Origin: Streptomyces sp. NBC_00370
GTDB taxonomy: Bacteria > Actinomycetota > Actinomycetes > Streptomycetales > Streptomycetaceae
Reading direction: 5' to 3'
Assembly (NCBI RefSeq): GCF_036084755.1
Contig: NZ_CP107968.1
Location: forward strand, 7,138,001-7,202,000
DNA: 64,000 bases
The notes under the pieces were generated by a model. It was not told the origin of the DNA. It saw only the letters and a program-made list of their open reading frames with translations, and did no database searches. A program made the position numbers and the translations under genes. Below are positions 40,922 through 50,695 of the stretch, piece after piece (the stretch's first letter is position 1; the number at the start of each line of letters is the position of its first letter).

Positions 40922-42309
40922 CAACGGCCGAGGCCACACCGTCCGGTTCCGGCCACGCCGTTGTGATCGGCGGCGGACTCGCGGGAATCACGGCGGCGCT
41001 GCAGCTGGCCGACGCCGGAGTGCGGGTGACGCTGGTCGAGGGACGCCCCAGGCTCGGCGGTCTCGCCTTCTCCTTCCGGCGCGGCGAACTGACCGTCGAC
41101 AACGGCCAGCACGTGTACCTGCGCTGCTGCACCGCGTACCGCTGGTTCCTCGACCGGGTCGACGGCGCGGGCCTCGCACCGCTGCAGGACCGGCTCGACG
41201 TACCGGTGCTCGACGTCGGGCGCCCCGAGCCGAGACTCGGCCGGCTGCGGCGCAACGCGCTGCCCGTACCGCTGCACCTCGCCGCAGGGCTCGCCCGCTA
41301 CCCGCACCTGTCCCTCGCCGAACGGGCCTCCGTCGGCCGCGCCGCCCTCGCGCTCAAGGCTCTCGACCTCGCCGATCCCGCCCTGGACGACACCGACTTC
41401 GGGAGCTGGCTCGGCCGGCACGGACAGTCGCAGCGCACCGTCGAGGCGCTGTGGGACCTGGTCGGTGTGGCCACCCTCAACGCCACGGCCCCGCACTCCT
41501 CGCTGGCGCTCGCGGCGATGGTCTTCAAGACCGGCCTGCTCTCCGAACCCGGCGCGGCCGACATCGGCTGGGCACGGGTCCCGCTCGGCGAACTGCACGA
41601 CAAGCTGGCCCGCAAGGCACTCGACTCGGCCGGGGTACGCACCGAACTGCGCACCCGTGTCAACGCCGTCACCCGTGCCACCGACGGCGGCTGGTACGTC
41701 GACACCGACGGCGAACGGCTCGAAGCCGCAACGGTCGTCCTCGCGATGGCGCAGCGTGAGACACACGCACTGCTCCCCGAAGGCGCCCTCGACCGGCCAG
41801 GGGACCTGCTCGACATCGGCACGGCGCCGATCCTCAACGTCCATGTGGTCTACGACCGCAAGGTGCTCCGCCGCCCCTTCTTCGCCGCGCTCGGCTCGCC
41901 CGTCCAGTGGGTCTTCGACCGCACGGACGCCTCGGGTCTGACCGACGGCCAGTACCTCGCCGTGTCCCAGTCGGCGGCCCAGGACGAGATCGACACACCG
42001 GTCTCCGAGCTGCGCGCCCGCTACCTTCCCGAGCTGGAGCGGCTGCTGCCCGCCGCGCGCGGCGCCGAGGTGCGGGACTTCTTCGTCACCCGGGAGCGGA
42101 CGGCGACCTTCGCCCCCACGCCCGGGGTGGGCCGGCTGCGGCCAGCGGCCCGAACCAACGCGCCCGGCCTCTTCCTGGCCGGTGCGTGGACCGCCACCGG
42201 CTGGCCCGCGACCATGGAGGGCGCCGTGCGCAGCGGCTTCAGCGCTGCCGGCGCCGCCCTCTCCGAGCTCGGCCACCCCCATGAACATCCGCTGGAGGAG
42301 GCGGCATGA
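40918..42309 (+). CDS. hpnE: Hydroxysqualene dehydroxylase HpnE
   Basis: The 463-aa flavoprotein belongs to the amine-oxidase/phytoene-desaturase superfamily. It has an N-terminal FAD fold (HAVVIGGGLAGITAALQLADAG), the RLGGLAFSF and VDNGQHVYLRCC segments, and a C-terminal FAD motif (LFLAGAWTATGWPATMEGAVRSG). HpnE reduces hydroxysqualene to squalene, completing the HpnC/D/E route. It starts inside the small ORF stop and overlaps the polyprenyl synthase gene by 4 bp. Confidence 0.92.
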   Translation: MTTAEATPSGSGHAVVIGGGLAGITAALQLADAGVRVTLVEGRPRLGGLAFSFRRGELTVDNGQHVYLRCCTAYRWFLDRVDGAGLAPLQDRLDVPVLDVGRPEPRLGRLRRNALPVPLHLAAGLARYPHLSLAERASVGRAALALKALDLADPALDDTDFGSWLGRHGQSQRTVEALWDLVGVATLNATAPHSSLALAAMVFKTGLLSEPGAADIGWARVPLGELHDKLARKALDSAGVRTELRTRVNAVTRATDGGWYVDTDGERLEAATVVLAMAQRETHALLPEGALDRPGDLLDIGTAPILNVHVVYDRKVLRRPFFAALGSPVQWVFDRTDASGLTDGQYLAVSQSAAQDEIDTPVSELRARYLPELERLLPAARGAEVRDFFVTRERTATFAPTPGVGRLRPAARTNAPGLFLAGAWTATGWPATMEGAVRSGFSAAGAALSELGHPHEHPLEEAA

Positions 42310-43421
42310 GCCTGAGTACTGCACCGACGAGTACTGGAACAAGAGGAGAGACCGTGCCGACTGTGCCCCCGGCCGATCCGGCTGTCGACACCGCGGACGT
42401 CTTCGCGCTCCTGGAGCGGGGACGTGCGCTTGCCACCCCGGTGCTGCGCGCCGCCGTCGACCGGCTCGCCCCGCCCATGGACACCGTCGCCGCCTACCAC
42501 TTCGGCTGGATCGACGCCGAGGGCAGGCCCGCCGACGGCGACGGCGGCAAGGCCGTACGCCCGGCGCTCGCGCTGATCTCCGCCGAGGCGGCGGGCGCGT
42601 CACCCGAGACGGGTGTGCCCGGCGCCGTCGCCGTGGAACTCGTCCACAACTTCTCGCTGCTGCACGACGACCTGATGGACGGTGACGAGCAGCGCAGGCA
42701 CCGCGACACGGTGTGGAAGGTGCACGGCCCCGCCCAGGCGATCCTCGTCGGCGACGCGCTGTTCGCCCTCGCCAACGAGGTGCTGCTGGAGCTCGGCACG
42801 GCCGAGGCAGGCCGCGCGACACGCCGTCTCACCGCCGCCACCCGCAAGCTGATCGACGGTCAGGCGCAGGACATCTCGTACGAGCACCGCGAGCGCGTCA
42901 CCGTCGAGGAATGCCTGCTGATGGAGGGCAACAAGACCGGCGCCCTGCTGGCCTGCGCCGTCTCCATCGGCGCCGTGCTCGGCGGCGCCGACGACAGGAC
43001 CGCCGACACACTGGAGTCCTTCGGCCACCATCTCGGCCTGGCCTTCCAGGCGGTGGACGATCTGCTCGGCATCTGGGGCGATCCGGACGCCACCGGCAAG
43101 CAGACCTGGAGCGACCTGCGGCAGCGCAAGAAGTCACTGCCGGTGGTCGCCGCGCTCGCCGCGGGCGGGCCCGCTTCGGAGCGGCTGGCCGAACTGCTGG
43201 CCGCCGACGCGAAAAGCAATGATTTCGAGACCTTCTCCGAGGAAGAATTCGCCACCAGGGCAGCGCTGATCGAAGAGGCGGGCGGCCGGGAGTGGACCTC
43301 TCAGGAAGCCCGCAGACAGCACGCCACCGCCATCGAAACGCTGGCGGCCGTGGACATGCCGGAACAGGTCAGGGCGCAGCTCGTCGCGCTCGCCGACTTC
43401 GTCGTCGTACGAAAGAGATGA
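42306..43421 (+). CDS. Polyprenyl (farnesyl/geranylgeranyl) diphosphate synthase
   Basis: The 371-aa trans-isoprenyl diphosphate synthase shows both Asp-rich motifs: LLHDDLMDGD (first, DDxxD) and FQAVDDLLGIWGD (second). GGKAVRPALALISAEAA binds substrate, and a GNKTGALLACAV segment follows. In this operon it should provide farnesyl diphosphate for HpnD, although chain length cannot be read with certainty. GGAGGAG precedes the ATG at 42306. The last gene before shc, it is followed by a 122-nt gap. Confidence 0.92.
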   Translation: MSLSTAPTSTGTRGETVPTVPPADPAVDTADVFALLERGRALATPVLRAAVDRLAPPMDTVAAYHFGWIDAEGRPADGDGGKAVRPALALISAEAAGASPETGVPGAVAVELVHNFSLLHDDLMDGDEQRRHRDTVWKVHGPAQAILVGDALFALANEVLLELGTAEAGRATRRLTAATRKLIDGQAQDISYEHRERVTVEECLLMEGNKTGALLACAVSIGAVLGGADDRTADTLESFGHHLGLAFQAVDDLLGIWGDPDATGKQTWSDLRQRKKSLPVVAALAAGGPASERLAELLAADAKSNDFETFSEEEFATRAALIEEAGGREWTSQEARRQHATAIETLAAVDMPEQVRAQLVALADFVVVRKR

Positions 43422-43543
43422 TCAGAATTCCCATACACGCCTCTTCTGGGGGATAGCCCCAACAGTCGCCGTCCACCGCCCGTCGGGCACCGGACGACGG
43501 AGACCCCAGCACAGCAGAAGCACCACTGCACGAAGGGGAAGCC

Positions 43544-45541
43544 ATGACAGCGACGACCGACGGAAGCACCGGGGCTATGGGACCCCGCGCAGCCTCGGCC
43601 AACCGACCGACCGATACCACCATCGCCGCGGCCGGAGACCTTTTGGTGGCCGCAGAGCGGGCCACCGCACGATCGGTCGAGTACCTGCTCGGCCAGCAGG
43701 ACGCCGAGGGCTGGTGGAAGGGCGACCTGGCCACCAATGTGACGATGGACGCGGAAGACCTGCTGCTCCGTCAGTTCCTCGGTATCCAGGACGCCGGCAC
43801 CACCGAGGCGTCCGCACTCTTCATCCGCGGCGAACAGCGCGCCGACGGCACCTGGGCCACCTTCTACGGCGGTCCCGGTGAGCTGTCCACCACCATCGAG
43901 GCGTACGTCGCCCTGCGGCTGGCGGGCGACAAGCCCGATGAGCCGCACATGGCGCGCGCCTCCGCCTGGGTACGGGAGCGGGGCGGCATCGCCGAGAGCC
44001 GGGTCTTCACCCGGATCTGGCTCGCCCTGTTCGGCTGGTGGAAGTGGGACGACCTCCCCGTCATGCCGCCCGAGCTGATCTTCTTTCCCAAGTGGTTCCC
44101 GCTCAACATCTACGACTTCGGCTGCTGGGCCCGGCAGACCATCGTGCCGCTGACCATCGTCTCGGCGAAACGTCCCGTCCGGCCCGCTCCCTTCGCCCTG
44201 GACGAGCTGCACAGCGATGTGCGCCGGCCCAACCCGAGCAAGCCGATCGCGCCGCTCGCCAGTTGGGACGGTGTGTTCCAGCGCCTCGACAAGGGCCTGC
44301 ACGCCTACCACAAGCTCGCCCCGCGCAGTGTGCGGCGTACCGCGATGAACGCGGCGGCGCGCTGGATCATCGAGCGGCAGGAGAACGACGGCTGCTGGGG
44401 CGGTATCCAGCCGCCGGCCGTCTACTCGGTGATCGCGCTGCATCTGCTCGGCTACGACATCGACCACCCCGTGATGCGTGCCGGACTCGAATCGCTCGAC
44501 CGGTTCGCCGTGCGGCGCGAGGACGGCGCCCGGATGATCGAGGCGTGCCAGTCACCGGTCTGGGACACCTGTCTCGCCACGATCGCGCTCGCCGACGCGG
44601 GCCTGAGTCCGGACCACCCGGCGCTGGTCAAGGCCGCCGACTGGATGATGAACGAGGAGATCGCGCGGCCGGGCGACTGGTCCGTGCGCAGGCCGGCCCT
44701 GACACCGGGCGGCTGGGCGTTCGAGTTCCACAACGACAACTACCCCGACATCGACGACACCGCCGAGGTCATCCTGGCGCTGCGCCGCGTCAAACACCCC
44801 GTGCCCGCACGGCTCGACGCCTCCGTCGAGCGCGGCGCCCGGTGGACGATGGGCATGCAGTCACGCAACGGCGCGTGGGCCGCCTTCGACGCCGACAACA
44901 CCAGCCCGTTCCCCAACAGGCTGCCGTTCTCGGACTTCGGCGAGGTCATCGACCCGCCGTCGGCCGACGTCACGGGACATGTCGTCGAGATGCTGGCCTA
45001 CGAGGGCAAGGCACACCACCCCGCCACCCGGCGCGGTGTGGAGTGGCTGCTCGCCGAACAGGAGACCAACGGCGCCTGGTTCGGGCGCTGGGGCGTCAAC
45101 TACGTCTACGGCACGGGCTCCGTGGTGCCGGCGCTGACCGCAGCCGGGCTGCCGGTCTCGCACCCCGCCGTCCGGCGGGCGGTGACCTGGCTCGAATCGG
45201 TGCAGAACGACGACGGCGGCTGGGGCGAGGACCTGCGCTCGTACCGCGAGGAGAAGTGGATCGGGCACGGCGCCTCGACCGCCTCACAGACCGCCTGGGC
45301 GCTCCTCGCGCTCCTCGCGGCCGGTGAGCAGGAGAGCAAGGCCGTCGAGCGGGGCATCGCCTATCTGGCCGACACCCAGCTGGAGGACGGCTCGTGGGAC
45401 GAGCCGTACTTCACCGGCACCGGATTCCCGTGGGACTTCTCCATCAACTACCACCTCTACCGGCAGGTGTTCCCCCTCACCGCCCTCGGCCGTTACGTCA
45501 ACGGGGAACCGTTCGCCGTACACGGCCGCAAGGCGAGCTGA
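43544..45541 (+). CDS. shc: Squalene-hopene cyclase
   Basis: The 665-aa class II triterpene cyclase turns squalene into hopene or diplopterol. The catalytic DxDD motif is DIDD at residues 402-405 within HNDNYPDIDDTAEV. Several QW repeats are visible (for example QENDGCWGG, QSRNGAWAAFD, QETNGAWFGRWG, QNDDGGWGED, QLEDGSWDE). Length matches bacterial Shc. GAAGGGGAAG precedes the ATG. A short hairpin (TGGGG-GATAG-CCCCA) lies in the upstream 122-nt gap, and a separate promoter there cannot be excluded. Confidence 0.96.
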   Translation: MTATTDGSTGAMGPRAASANRPTDTTIAAAGDLLVAAERATARSVEYLLGQQDAEGWWKGDLATNVTMDAEDLLLRQFLGIQDAGTTEASALFIRGEQRADGTWATFYGGPGELSTTIEAYVALRLAGDKPDEPHMARASAWVRERGGIAESRVFTRIWLALFGWWKWDDLPVMPPELIFFPKWFPLNIYDFGCWARQTIVPLTIVSAKRPVRPAPFALDELHSDVRRPNPSKPIAPLASWDGVFQRLDKGLHAYHKLAPRSVRRTAMNAAARWIIERQENDGCWGGIQPPAVYSVIALHLLGYDIDHPVMRAGLESLDRFAVRREDGARMIEACQSPVWDTCLATIALADAGLSPDHPALVKAADWMMNEEIARPGDWSVRRPALTPGGWAFEFHNDNYPDIDDTAEVILALRRVKHPVPARLDASVERGARWTMGMQSRNGAWAAFDADNTSPFPNRLPFSDFGEVIDPPSADVTGHVVEMLAYEGKAHHPATRRGVEWLLAEQETNGAWFGRWGVNYVYGTGSVVPALTAAGLPVSHPAVRRAVTWLESVQNDDGGWGEDLRSYREEKWIGHGASTASQTAWALLALLAAGEQESKAVERGIAYLADTQLEDGSWDEPYFTGTGFPWDFSINYHLYRQVFPLTALGRYVNGEPFAVHGRKAS

Positions 45542-46188
45542 TGGGCAGATCCACCGGCCCCGAAGGCCCCGCCGATCCGCTGCTGATCGCCTGCGCGCTG
45601 GGCATCGAGCGGTTCGCCCTGCGCGGCAGGCGCGGCGCGGCGGGGCCGGTGACGGTCCTGCGCACCGGGATGGGGCCCGACAATGCCGAGCGTGCGGTGG
45701 CACGCACCCTCGGCACCGACCGGAACAGGGACGCCGCGGTCATCGCGTCCGGTTTCTGTGCCGGTCTCACCCCCGGGATGCACCCGGGGGACCTGATTGT
45801 CGCCGACGAGACCCGGAGCGCGCACGGCGTCACGCCCTGCACCGGCACCGGACTGCTCGTCGACGCGCTGACCCGGGCCGTGCCCGGCCACACGGTCCAC
45901 ACCGGACCGCTGACCGGGTCGGACCACGTGGTACGCGGCCAGGAACGGGCCGAACTGCGCACCACGGGGGCGATCGCCGTCGACATGGAGTCGGCGGCGA
46001 CACTCCGAACCGCTCTGAGCGCCGGGCCCCGCCCGGTCGCGGCCGTACGTGTGGTCGTGGACGCTCCGGAGCACGAGCTTGTCCGTATCGGCACCGTACG
46101 CGGCGGCACCACAGCCTTCCGCGTACTGCGTGCCGTCCTTCCGGCCTTTTACGAATGGCACCGTTCTTCGCTGCTCCCCAGGAGGTGA
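45541..46188 (+). CDS. hpnG: Hopanoid-associated phosphorylase HpnG
   Basis: The 215-aa nucleoside-phosphorylase-fold protein has LRTGMGPDNAERAV, ASGFCAGLTPGMHPGDLIVADE, and VDMESAATLR near the C-terminus, typical of the MTA/SAH nucleosidase superfamily. HpnG removes adenine from adenosylhopane during C35 hopanoid side-chain synthesis. The start overlaps the shc stop by one base (TGATG), and hpnH follows after 5 nt, fitting their successive reactions. Confidence 0.9.
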   Translation: MGRSTGPEGPADPLLIACALGIERFALRGRRGAAGPVTVLRTGMGPDNAERAVARTLGTDRNRDAAVIASGFCAGLTPGMHPGDLIVADETRSAHGVTPCTGTGLLVDALTRAVPGHTVHTGPLTGSDHVVRGQERAELRTTGAIAVDMESAATLRTALSAGPRPVAAVRVVVDAPEHELVRIGTVRGGTTAFRVLRAVLPAFYEWHRSSLLPRR

Positions 46189-46193
46189 GCCAG

Positions 46194-47213
46194 ATGGCCA
46201 TGCCGCTCCGCCAGACCATCAAAATCGGAACCTATCTCGTCGAACAGAAGATTCGCAGGCGCGAGAAGTTTCCGCTCATTGTCGAACTTGAACCCCTGTT
46301 CGCCTGCAATCTCAAATGTGAGGGCTGCGGCAAGATCCAGCACCCCGCCGGTGTGCTGAAGCAGCGCATGCCCGTTGCCCAAGCCGTCGGTGCCGTGCTG
46401 GAGTCCGGCGCCCCGATGGTGTCCATCGCCGGCGGCGAGCCGCTGATGCACCCTCAGATCGACGAGATCGTGCGGCAGTTGGTGGCCAGGAAGAAGTACG
46501 TCTTCCTGTGCACCAACGCCATGTTGCTCCGTAAGAAGATGGACAAGTTCACCCCCTCGCCCTACTTCGCCTTCACCGTCCACATCGACGGCATGCGCGA
46601 GCGGCACGACGAGTCGGTCGCCAAGGAAGGCGTCTTCGACGAGGCGGTCGAGGCCATCAAGGAAGCCAAGCGGCGCGGCTTCCGGGTGACCACCAACTCG
46701 ACGTTCTTCAACACGGACACCCCGCAGAACATCATCGAGGTGCTCAACTACCTCAACGACGAGCTGCAGGTGGACGAGATGATGCTCTCGCCCGCCTACG
46801 CCTACGAGAAGGCCCCCGACCAGGAGCACTTCCTGGGTGTCGAGCAGACGCGGGAGCTGTTCAAGAAGGCGTTCGGCGGTGGCAACCGGCGCAAGTGGCG
46901 GCTCAACCACTCGCCGCTCTTCCTGGACTTCCTCGAAGGCAAGGCCGACTTCCCCTGCACGGCGTGGGCCATTCCCAACTACTCGCTCTTCGGCTGGCAG
47001 CGCCCCTGCTACCTGATGGCCGACGGTTACGTCCCGACGTACCAGAAGCTCATCGACGAGACCGACTGGAGCAAGTACGGCCGGGGCAAGGACGACCGGT
47101 GCGCCAACTGCATGGCCCACTGCGGCTACGAGCCGACCGCCGTCCTCGCCACCATGGGCTCGCTCAAGGAGACCATCCGCGCGGCGCGCGAGACGGTCGC
47201 CGGAACGCGCTGA
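46194..47213 (+). CDS. hpnH: Adenosylhopane synthase HpnH (radical SAM)
   Basis: The 340-aa radical SAM enzyme attaches 5'-deoxyadenosyl to hopene. The [4Fe-4S] cysteines are C38, C42 and C45 (CNLKCEGC), with SIAGGEPLMHP as the GGE SAM-binding motif. C-terminal cysteines occur in DDRCANCMAHCGYEPTA. GGAGG lies 8 nt before the ATG. A large dyad follows the gene, and the next gene, dxs, begins 132 nt downstream. Confidence 0.95.
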   Translation: MAMPLRQTIKIGTYLVEQKIRRREKFPLIVELEPLFACNLKCEGCGKIQHPAGVLKQRMPVAQAVGAVLESGAPMVSIAGGEPLMHPQIDEIVRQLVARKKYVFLCTNAMLLRKKMDKFTPSPYFAFTVHIDGMRERHDESVAKEGVFDEAVEAIKEAKRRGFRVTTNSTFFNTDTPQNIIEVLNYLNDELQVDEMMLSPAYAYEKAPDQEHFLGVEQTRELFKKAFGGGNRRKWRLNHSPLFLDFLEGKADFPCTAWAIPNYSLFGWQRPCYLMADGYVPTYQKLIDETDWSKYGRGKDDRCANCMAHCGYEPTAVLATMGSLKETIRAARETVAGTR

Positions 47214-47224
47214 CGAAGCCGTGA

Positions 47225-47285
47225 CCGCCGGTCCGGGCAGCGGCGCCGTGGCACATGCCGTGGCGCCGCCTGTCCGGACCGGCGG
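47225..47285 (+). terminator. Large dyad between hpnH and dxs
   Basis: Outer arms CCGCCGGTCCGG/CCGGACCGGCGG (47225-47236, 47274-47285) enclose inner arms built on GCGGCGCC/GGCGCCGC. It begins 12 nt after the hpnH stop and looks like a terminator or attenuator splitting the operon. It also marks where ispG lies in S. coelicolor, as I recall. Confidence 0.6.
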
Positions 47286-47344
47286 CGGGCGGTGGGGACC
47301 CGCCGTCACCGTGAGCTGATCAGAAACGGAGAGGGGGCCCGAGC

Positions 47345-49231
47345 GTGACGATCCTGGAGAACATCCGGGGGCCGCACGACCTCAAGGCGCTGGCGACAAG
47401 TGAACTCGGTGAACTCGCCGAGGACATCAGGCAATTCCTGGTCCGGGCAGTGGCCAGAACCGGCGGACATCTCGGGCCCAACCTCGGCGTGGTGGAATTG
47501 ACCATCGCCCTGCACCGGGTCTTCGACTCGCCCGTCGACCGCGTCCTGTGGGACACCGGGCACCAGAGCTACGTCCACAAACTCCTCACCGGGCGGCAGG
47601 ACTTCTCCAAGCTGCGGGCGAAGGGCGGCCTCTCCGGCTACCCCTCACGCGCCGAGTCCCCGCACGACGTCATCGAGAACTCCCACGCGTCGACCGTGCT
47701 CGGCTGGGCCGACGGCCTCGCCAAGGCCCGGGACGTACGCGGCACGGACCACCATGTCGTCGCCGTCACCGGCGACGGGGCGCTCACCGGCGGGATGGCC
47801 TGGGAGGCGCTGAACAACATCGCCGCCGCCCCGGACCGCCCCCTGATCATCGTCGTCAACGACAACGAACGCTCCTACGCGCCGACGATAGGCGGCCTCG
47901 CCGACCACCTGGCGACGCTGCGCACCACGGACGGCTACGAACGGGCGCTGGCCTGGGGCAAGGAGCGACTGCAGAGCGCCCCCGTGGTGGGCAGACAGCT
48001 CTACGAGTCGCTGCACGGCGCCAAGAAGGGGTTCAAGGACACCTTCGCCCCGCAGGGCATGTTCGAGGACCTCGGCCTCAAGTACATCGGCCCGGTCGAC
48101 GGACACGACGTCGAGGCCGTGGAGTCAGCGCTGGACCGCGCCAAACGGTTCCACGGGCCCGTCCTGGTGCACGTACTGACCGAGAAGGGCCGAGGCTACC
48201 CGCCGGCCCTTGAGGACGAGGCCGACCACTTCCACACCGTCGGTGTGATGGACCCACTGACCTGTGAACCGCTCGTGGCACCCGGCGCCCCTTCCTGGAC
48301 GTCGGTGTTCGGCGACGAGATCGCCGCCATCGGCGCCGAGCGGCCCGACGTCGTCGCCGTCACGGCGGCCATGCTGCACCCCGTGGGACTGACCAAGTTC
48401 GCCGAGCGCTTCCCCGAGCGGGTCTGGGACGTGGGCATCGCCGAACAGCACGCGACCGTCTCGGCGGCGGGACTCGCCACCGGCGGACTGCATCCGGTCG
48501 TCGCCGTCTACGCCACCTTCCTCAACCGCGCCTTCGACCAGCTGCTGATGGATGTGGCGCTGCACAAGCTCGGTGTCACCTTCGTCCTGGACCGGGCCGG
48601 GGTCACCGGGGTCGACGGCCCCTCGCACAACGGCATGTGGGACATGTCGATCCTGCAGTGTGTCCCCGGGATCCGGATCGCGGCACCCCGGGACGCCGAC
48701 CAGCTCAGGGCCCAACTGCGCGAAGCCGTCGAGGTGGACGACGCGCCGACGGTGCTGCGCTTCCCCAAGGAGTCGGTGGGCGAGCCCGTACCGGCCGTGG
48801 GACGGGTGGGCGGTCTTGACGTCCTGCACAGGCCCGACGAAGGGACCGCCGACGTCCTGCTCGTCGCCGTCGGGGTGCTGGCTGCCACCTGTCTGCAGGC
48901 GGCGGAGCTGCTCGCCGGAGCGGGCGTGCGCTGCACCGTCGTCGACCCGCGGTGGGTGCGGCCCGTCGACGAACACCTCGCACCGCTCGCTGCCCAGCAC
49001 CGGCTCGTCGCCGTCGTCGAGGACAACAGCCGTAGCGGCGGGGTCGGTTGGGCGGTCGGACAGTCACTGCGGGACGCCGGGGTTGACGTACCGCTGCGGA
49101 CGTTCGGCATCCCCGAGCAGTTCCTGGCACACGCCAAACGCGGTGAGGTACTGGCCGAGATCGGACTGACACCGGTGGAGATCGCAGGACGGATCAGTGC
49201 CGCCCTGGCACACAAGGAGAGCACGGAATGA
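47345..49231 (+). CDS. dxs: 1-Deoxy-D-xylulose-5-phosphate synthase
   Basis: The 628-aa thiamine-diphosphate enzyme makes DXP from pyruvate and glyceraldehyde-3-phosphate, the first step of the MEP route to IPP. It has DTGHQSYVHKLLTGR, the thiamine-binding VTGDGALTGGMAWEALNN, and the transketolase C-terminal half (GIAEQHATVSAAGLA, DRAGVTGVDGPSHNG). The GTG at 47345 has GAGAGGGGG upstream. Its place in the hopanoid operon suggests a second, pathway-dedicated copy. It overlaps hpnO by 4 bp. Confidence 0.95.
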   Translation: MTILENIRGPHDLKALATSELGELAEDIRQFLVRAVARTGGHLGPNLGVVELTIALHRVFDSPVDRVLWDTGHQSYVHKLLTGRQDFSKLRAKGGLSGYPSRAESPHDVIENSHASTVLGWADGLAKARDVRGTDHHVVAVTGDGALTGGMAWEALNNIAAAPDRPLIIVVNDNERSYAPTIGGLADHLATLRTTDGYERALAWGKERLQSAPVVGRQLYESLHGAKKGFKDTFAPQGMFEDLGLKYIGPVDGHDVEAVESALDRAKRFHGPVLVHVLTEKGRGYPPALEDEADHFHTVGVMDPLTCEPLVAPGAPSWTSVFGDEIAAIGAERPDVVAVTAAMLHPVGLTKFAERFPERVWDVGIAEQHATVSAAGLATGGLHPVVAVYATFLNRAFDQLLMDVALHKLGVTFVLDRAGVTGVDGPSHNGMWDMSILQCVPGIRIAAPRDADQLRAQLREAVEVDDAPTVLRFPKESVGEPVPAVGRVGGLDVLHRPDEGTADVLLVAVGVLAATCLQAAELLAGAGVRCTVVDPRWVRPVDEHLAPLAAQHRLVAVVEDNSRSGGVGWAVGQSLRDAGVDVPLRTFGIPEQFLAHAKRGEVLAEIGLTPVEIAGRISAALAHKESTE

Positions 49232-50631
49232 CCCAGCCCACGGAGGAGCCCAAGGGCTTCGACCTGACGCAGCTCCTCGCCGAGCGCGGCGCCGAGCGCT
49301 ACGAACTGCACACCAAATACCTCAACCACCAACTCCCGCGCATGCTCCACACGATCGGCTTCGACCGGGTCTACGAGCGGGCCGAGGGCGCCTACTTCTG
49401 GGACGCCGAGGGCAACGACTACCTCGACATGCTGGCCGGCTTCGGTGTGATGGGCCTCGGCCGTCATCACCCCGTCGTCCGCAAGGCGCTGCACGACGTG
49501 CTCGACGCCTCGCTGGCCGACCTCACCCGCTTCGACTGCCAGCCGCTGCCGGGACTGCTCGCCGAGAAGCTGCTGGCCCACACCCCGCACCTGGACCGGG
49601 TGTTCTTCGGCAACAGCGGCACCGAAGCGGTCGAGACCGCGCTGAAGTTCGCCCGCTACGCCACCGGCAAGCCCAGGATCCTCTACGCCTCGCACGCCTT
49701 CCACGGACTGACCACGGGATCGCTCTCGGTCAACGGCGAGGCCAGCTTCAAGGACGGCTTCGCGCCGCTGCTGCCCGACACCGCGATCCCGCTCGGTGAT
49801 CTGGACGCGCTGGAGCGGGAGTTGAAGCGCGGCGATGTGGCCGGCTTCGTCGTGGAGCCGATCCAGGGCAAGGGCGTGCACGAGACACCGCCCGGATTCC
49901 TGCTCGGCGCCCAGGAGTTGCTGCGCAAGCACAAGGCGCTGCTGATCGCCGACGAGGTGCAGAGCGGGCTCGGCAGGACCGGCGACTTCTACGCCTACCA
50001 GCACGAGGCCGGTGTGGAGCCGGACCTGGTCTGTGTGGCGAAGGCGCTCTCCGGCGGCTACGTACCCGTCGGCGCGACCCTCGGCAAGGACTGGATCTTC
50101 AAGAAGGTCTACTCGTCGATGGACCGGGTGCTCGTCCACTCGGCGAGCTTCGGCTCCAACGCGCAGGCCATGGCGGCGGGACTCGCCGTCCTGTCCGTGA
50201 TGGAGGACGAGCAGATCGTCGCCAACGCCAGGACCACCGGCGATCTGCTCAGGACCCGGCTGGCCGAGCTGGTGCCGCGCTACGAGCTGCTGCACGACGT
50301 GCGCGGCCGGGGGCTGATGATCGGCATCGAGTTCGGCCGGCCGAACTCGATCAAGCTGCGGAGCCGCTGGACCATGCTCCAGGCGGCCCGCAAGGGGCTC
50401 TTCGCGCAGATGGTCGTCGTACCGCTGCTCCAGAAGCACCGCATCCTCACCCAGGTGTCCGGCGACTTCCTCGAAGTGATCAAGCTGATTCCGCCGCTGA
50501 CCATCGGTGAGCGTGAGGTGGACCGGTTCGTGGACGCCTTCACCGCCGTCATGGACGACGCGCACGGCGGCGGCGGACTGATGTGGGACTTCGGCAAGAC
50601 ACTGGTGAAGCAGGCGGTCGCCAACCGATAG
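49228..50631 (+). CDS. hpnO: Class III aminotransferase HpnO (hopanoid side-chain)
   Basis: The 467-aa PLP enzyme has the class III pattern: FFGNSGTEAVETALKFAR, HAFHGLTTGSLSVNG, the DEVQSGLGRTGDFYAYQHE segment, and the PLP lysine K272 in CVAKALSGGYVPVG. In hopanoid clusters the homologue HpnO converts the ribosyl-derived C35 intermediate to aminobacteriohopanetriol. Position as last gene of this operon, with an ATGA overlap with dxs, supports that role over ornithine or aspartate aminotransferase activity. Confidence 0.88.
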   Translation: MTQPTEEPKGFDLTQLLAERGAERYELHTKYLNHQLPRMLHTIGFDRVYERAEGAYFWDAEGNDYLDMLAGFGVMGLGRHHPVVRKALHDVLDASLADLTRFDCQPLPGLLAEKLLAHTPHLDRVFFGNSGTEAVETALKFARYATGKPRILYASHAFHGLTTGSLSVNGEASFKDGFAPLLPDTAIPLGDLDALERELKRGDVAGFVVEPIQGKGVHETPPGFLLGAQELLRKHKALLIADEVQSGLGRTGDFYAYQHEAGVEPDLVCVAKALSGGYVPVGATLGKDWIFKKVYSSMDRVLVHSASFGSNAQAMAAGLAVLSVMEDEQIVANARTTGDLLRTRLAELVPRYELLHDVRGRGLMIGIEFGRPNSIKLRSRWTMLQAARKGLFAQMVVVPLLQKHRILTQVSGDFLEVIKLIPPLTIGEREVDRFVDAFTAVMDDAHGGGGLMWDFGKTLVKQAVANR

Positions 50632-50640
50632 GCGCGACAT

Positions 50641-50675
50641 TTGCCTCCGAGGCAAGAAATTTGCCTCGGAGGAAA
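50641..50675. promoter_or_regulatory. Tandem dyads upstream of the XRE-cupin gene
   Basis: TTGCCTC-C-GAGGCAA (50641-50655) is a perfect 7-bp-arm palindrome. TTTGCCTCGGAGGAAAA (50660-50676) is a weaker copy. The two TTGCCTC arms begin exactly 20 bp apart, about two helical turns, and the second ends 20 nt before the XRE start. This is the expected layout for cooperative autorepression by an XRE dimer pair. Confidence 0.65.
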
Positions 50676-50695
50676 ATCCCTGGCGCAATGGAGGC

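Noticed and set aside
43422..43543. Possible promoter before shc
   Set aside because: Only short hairpins are visible; no -35/-10 pair with good spacing, and the operon can be read through.
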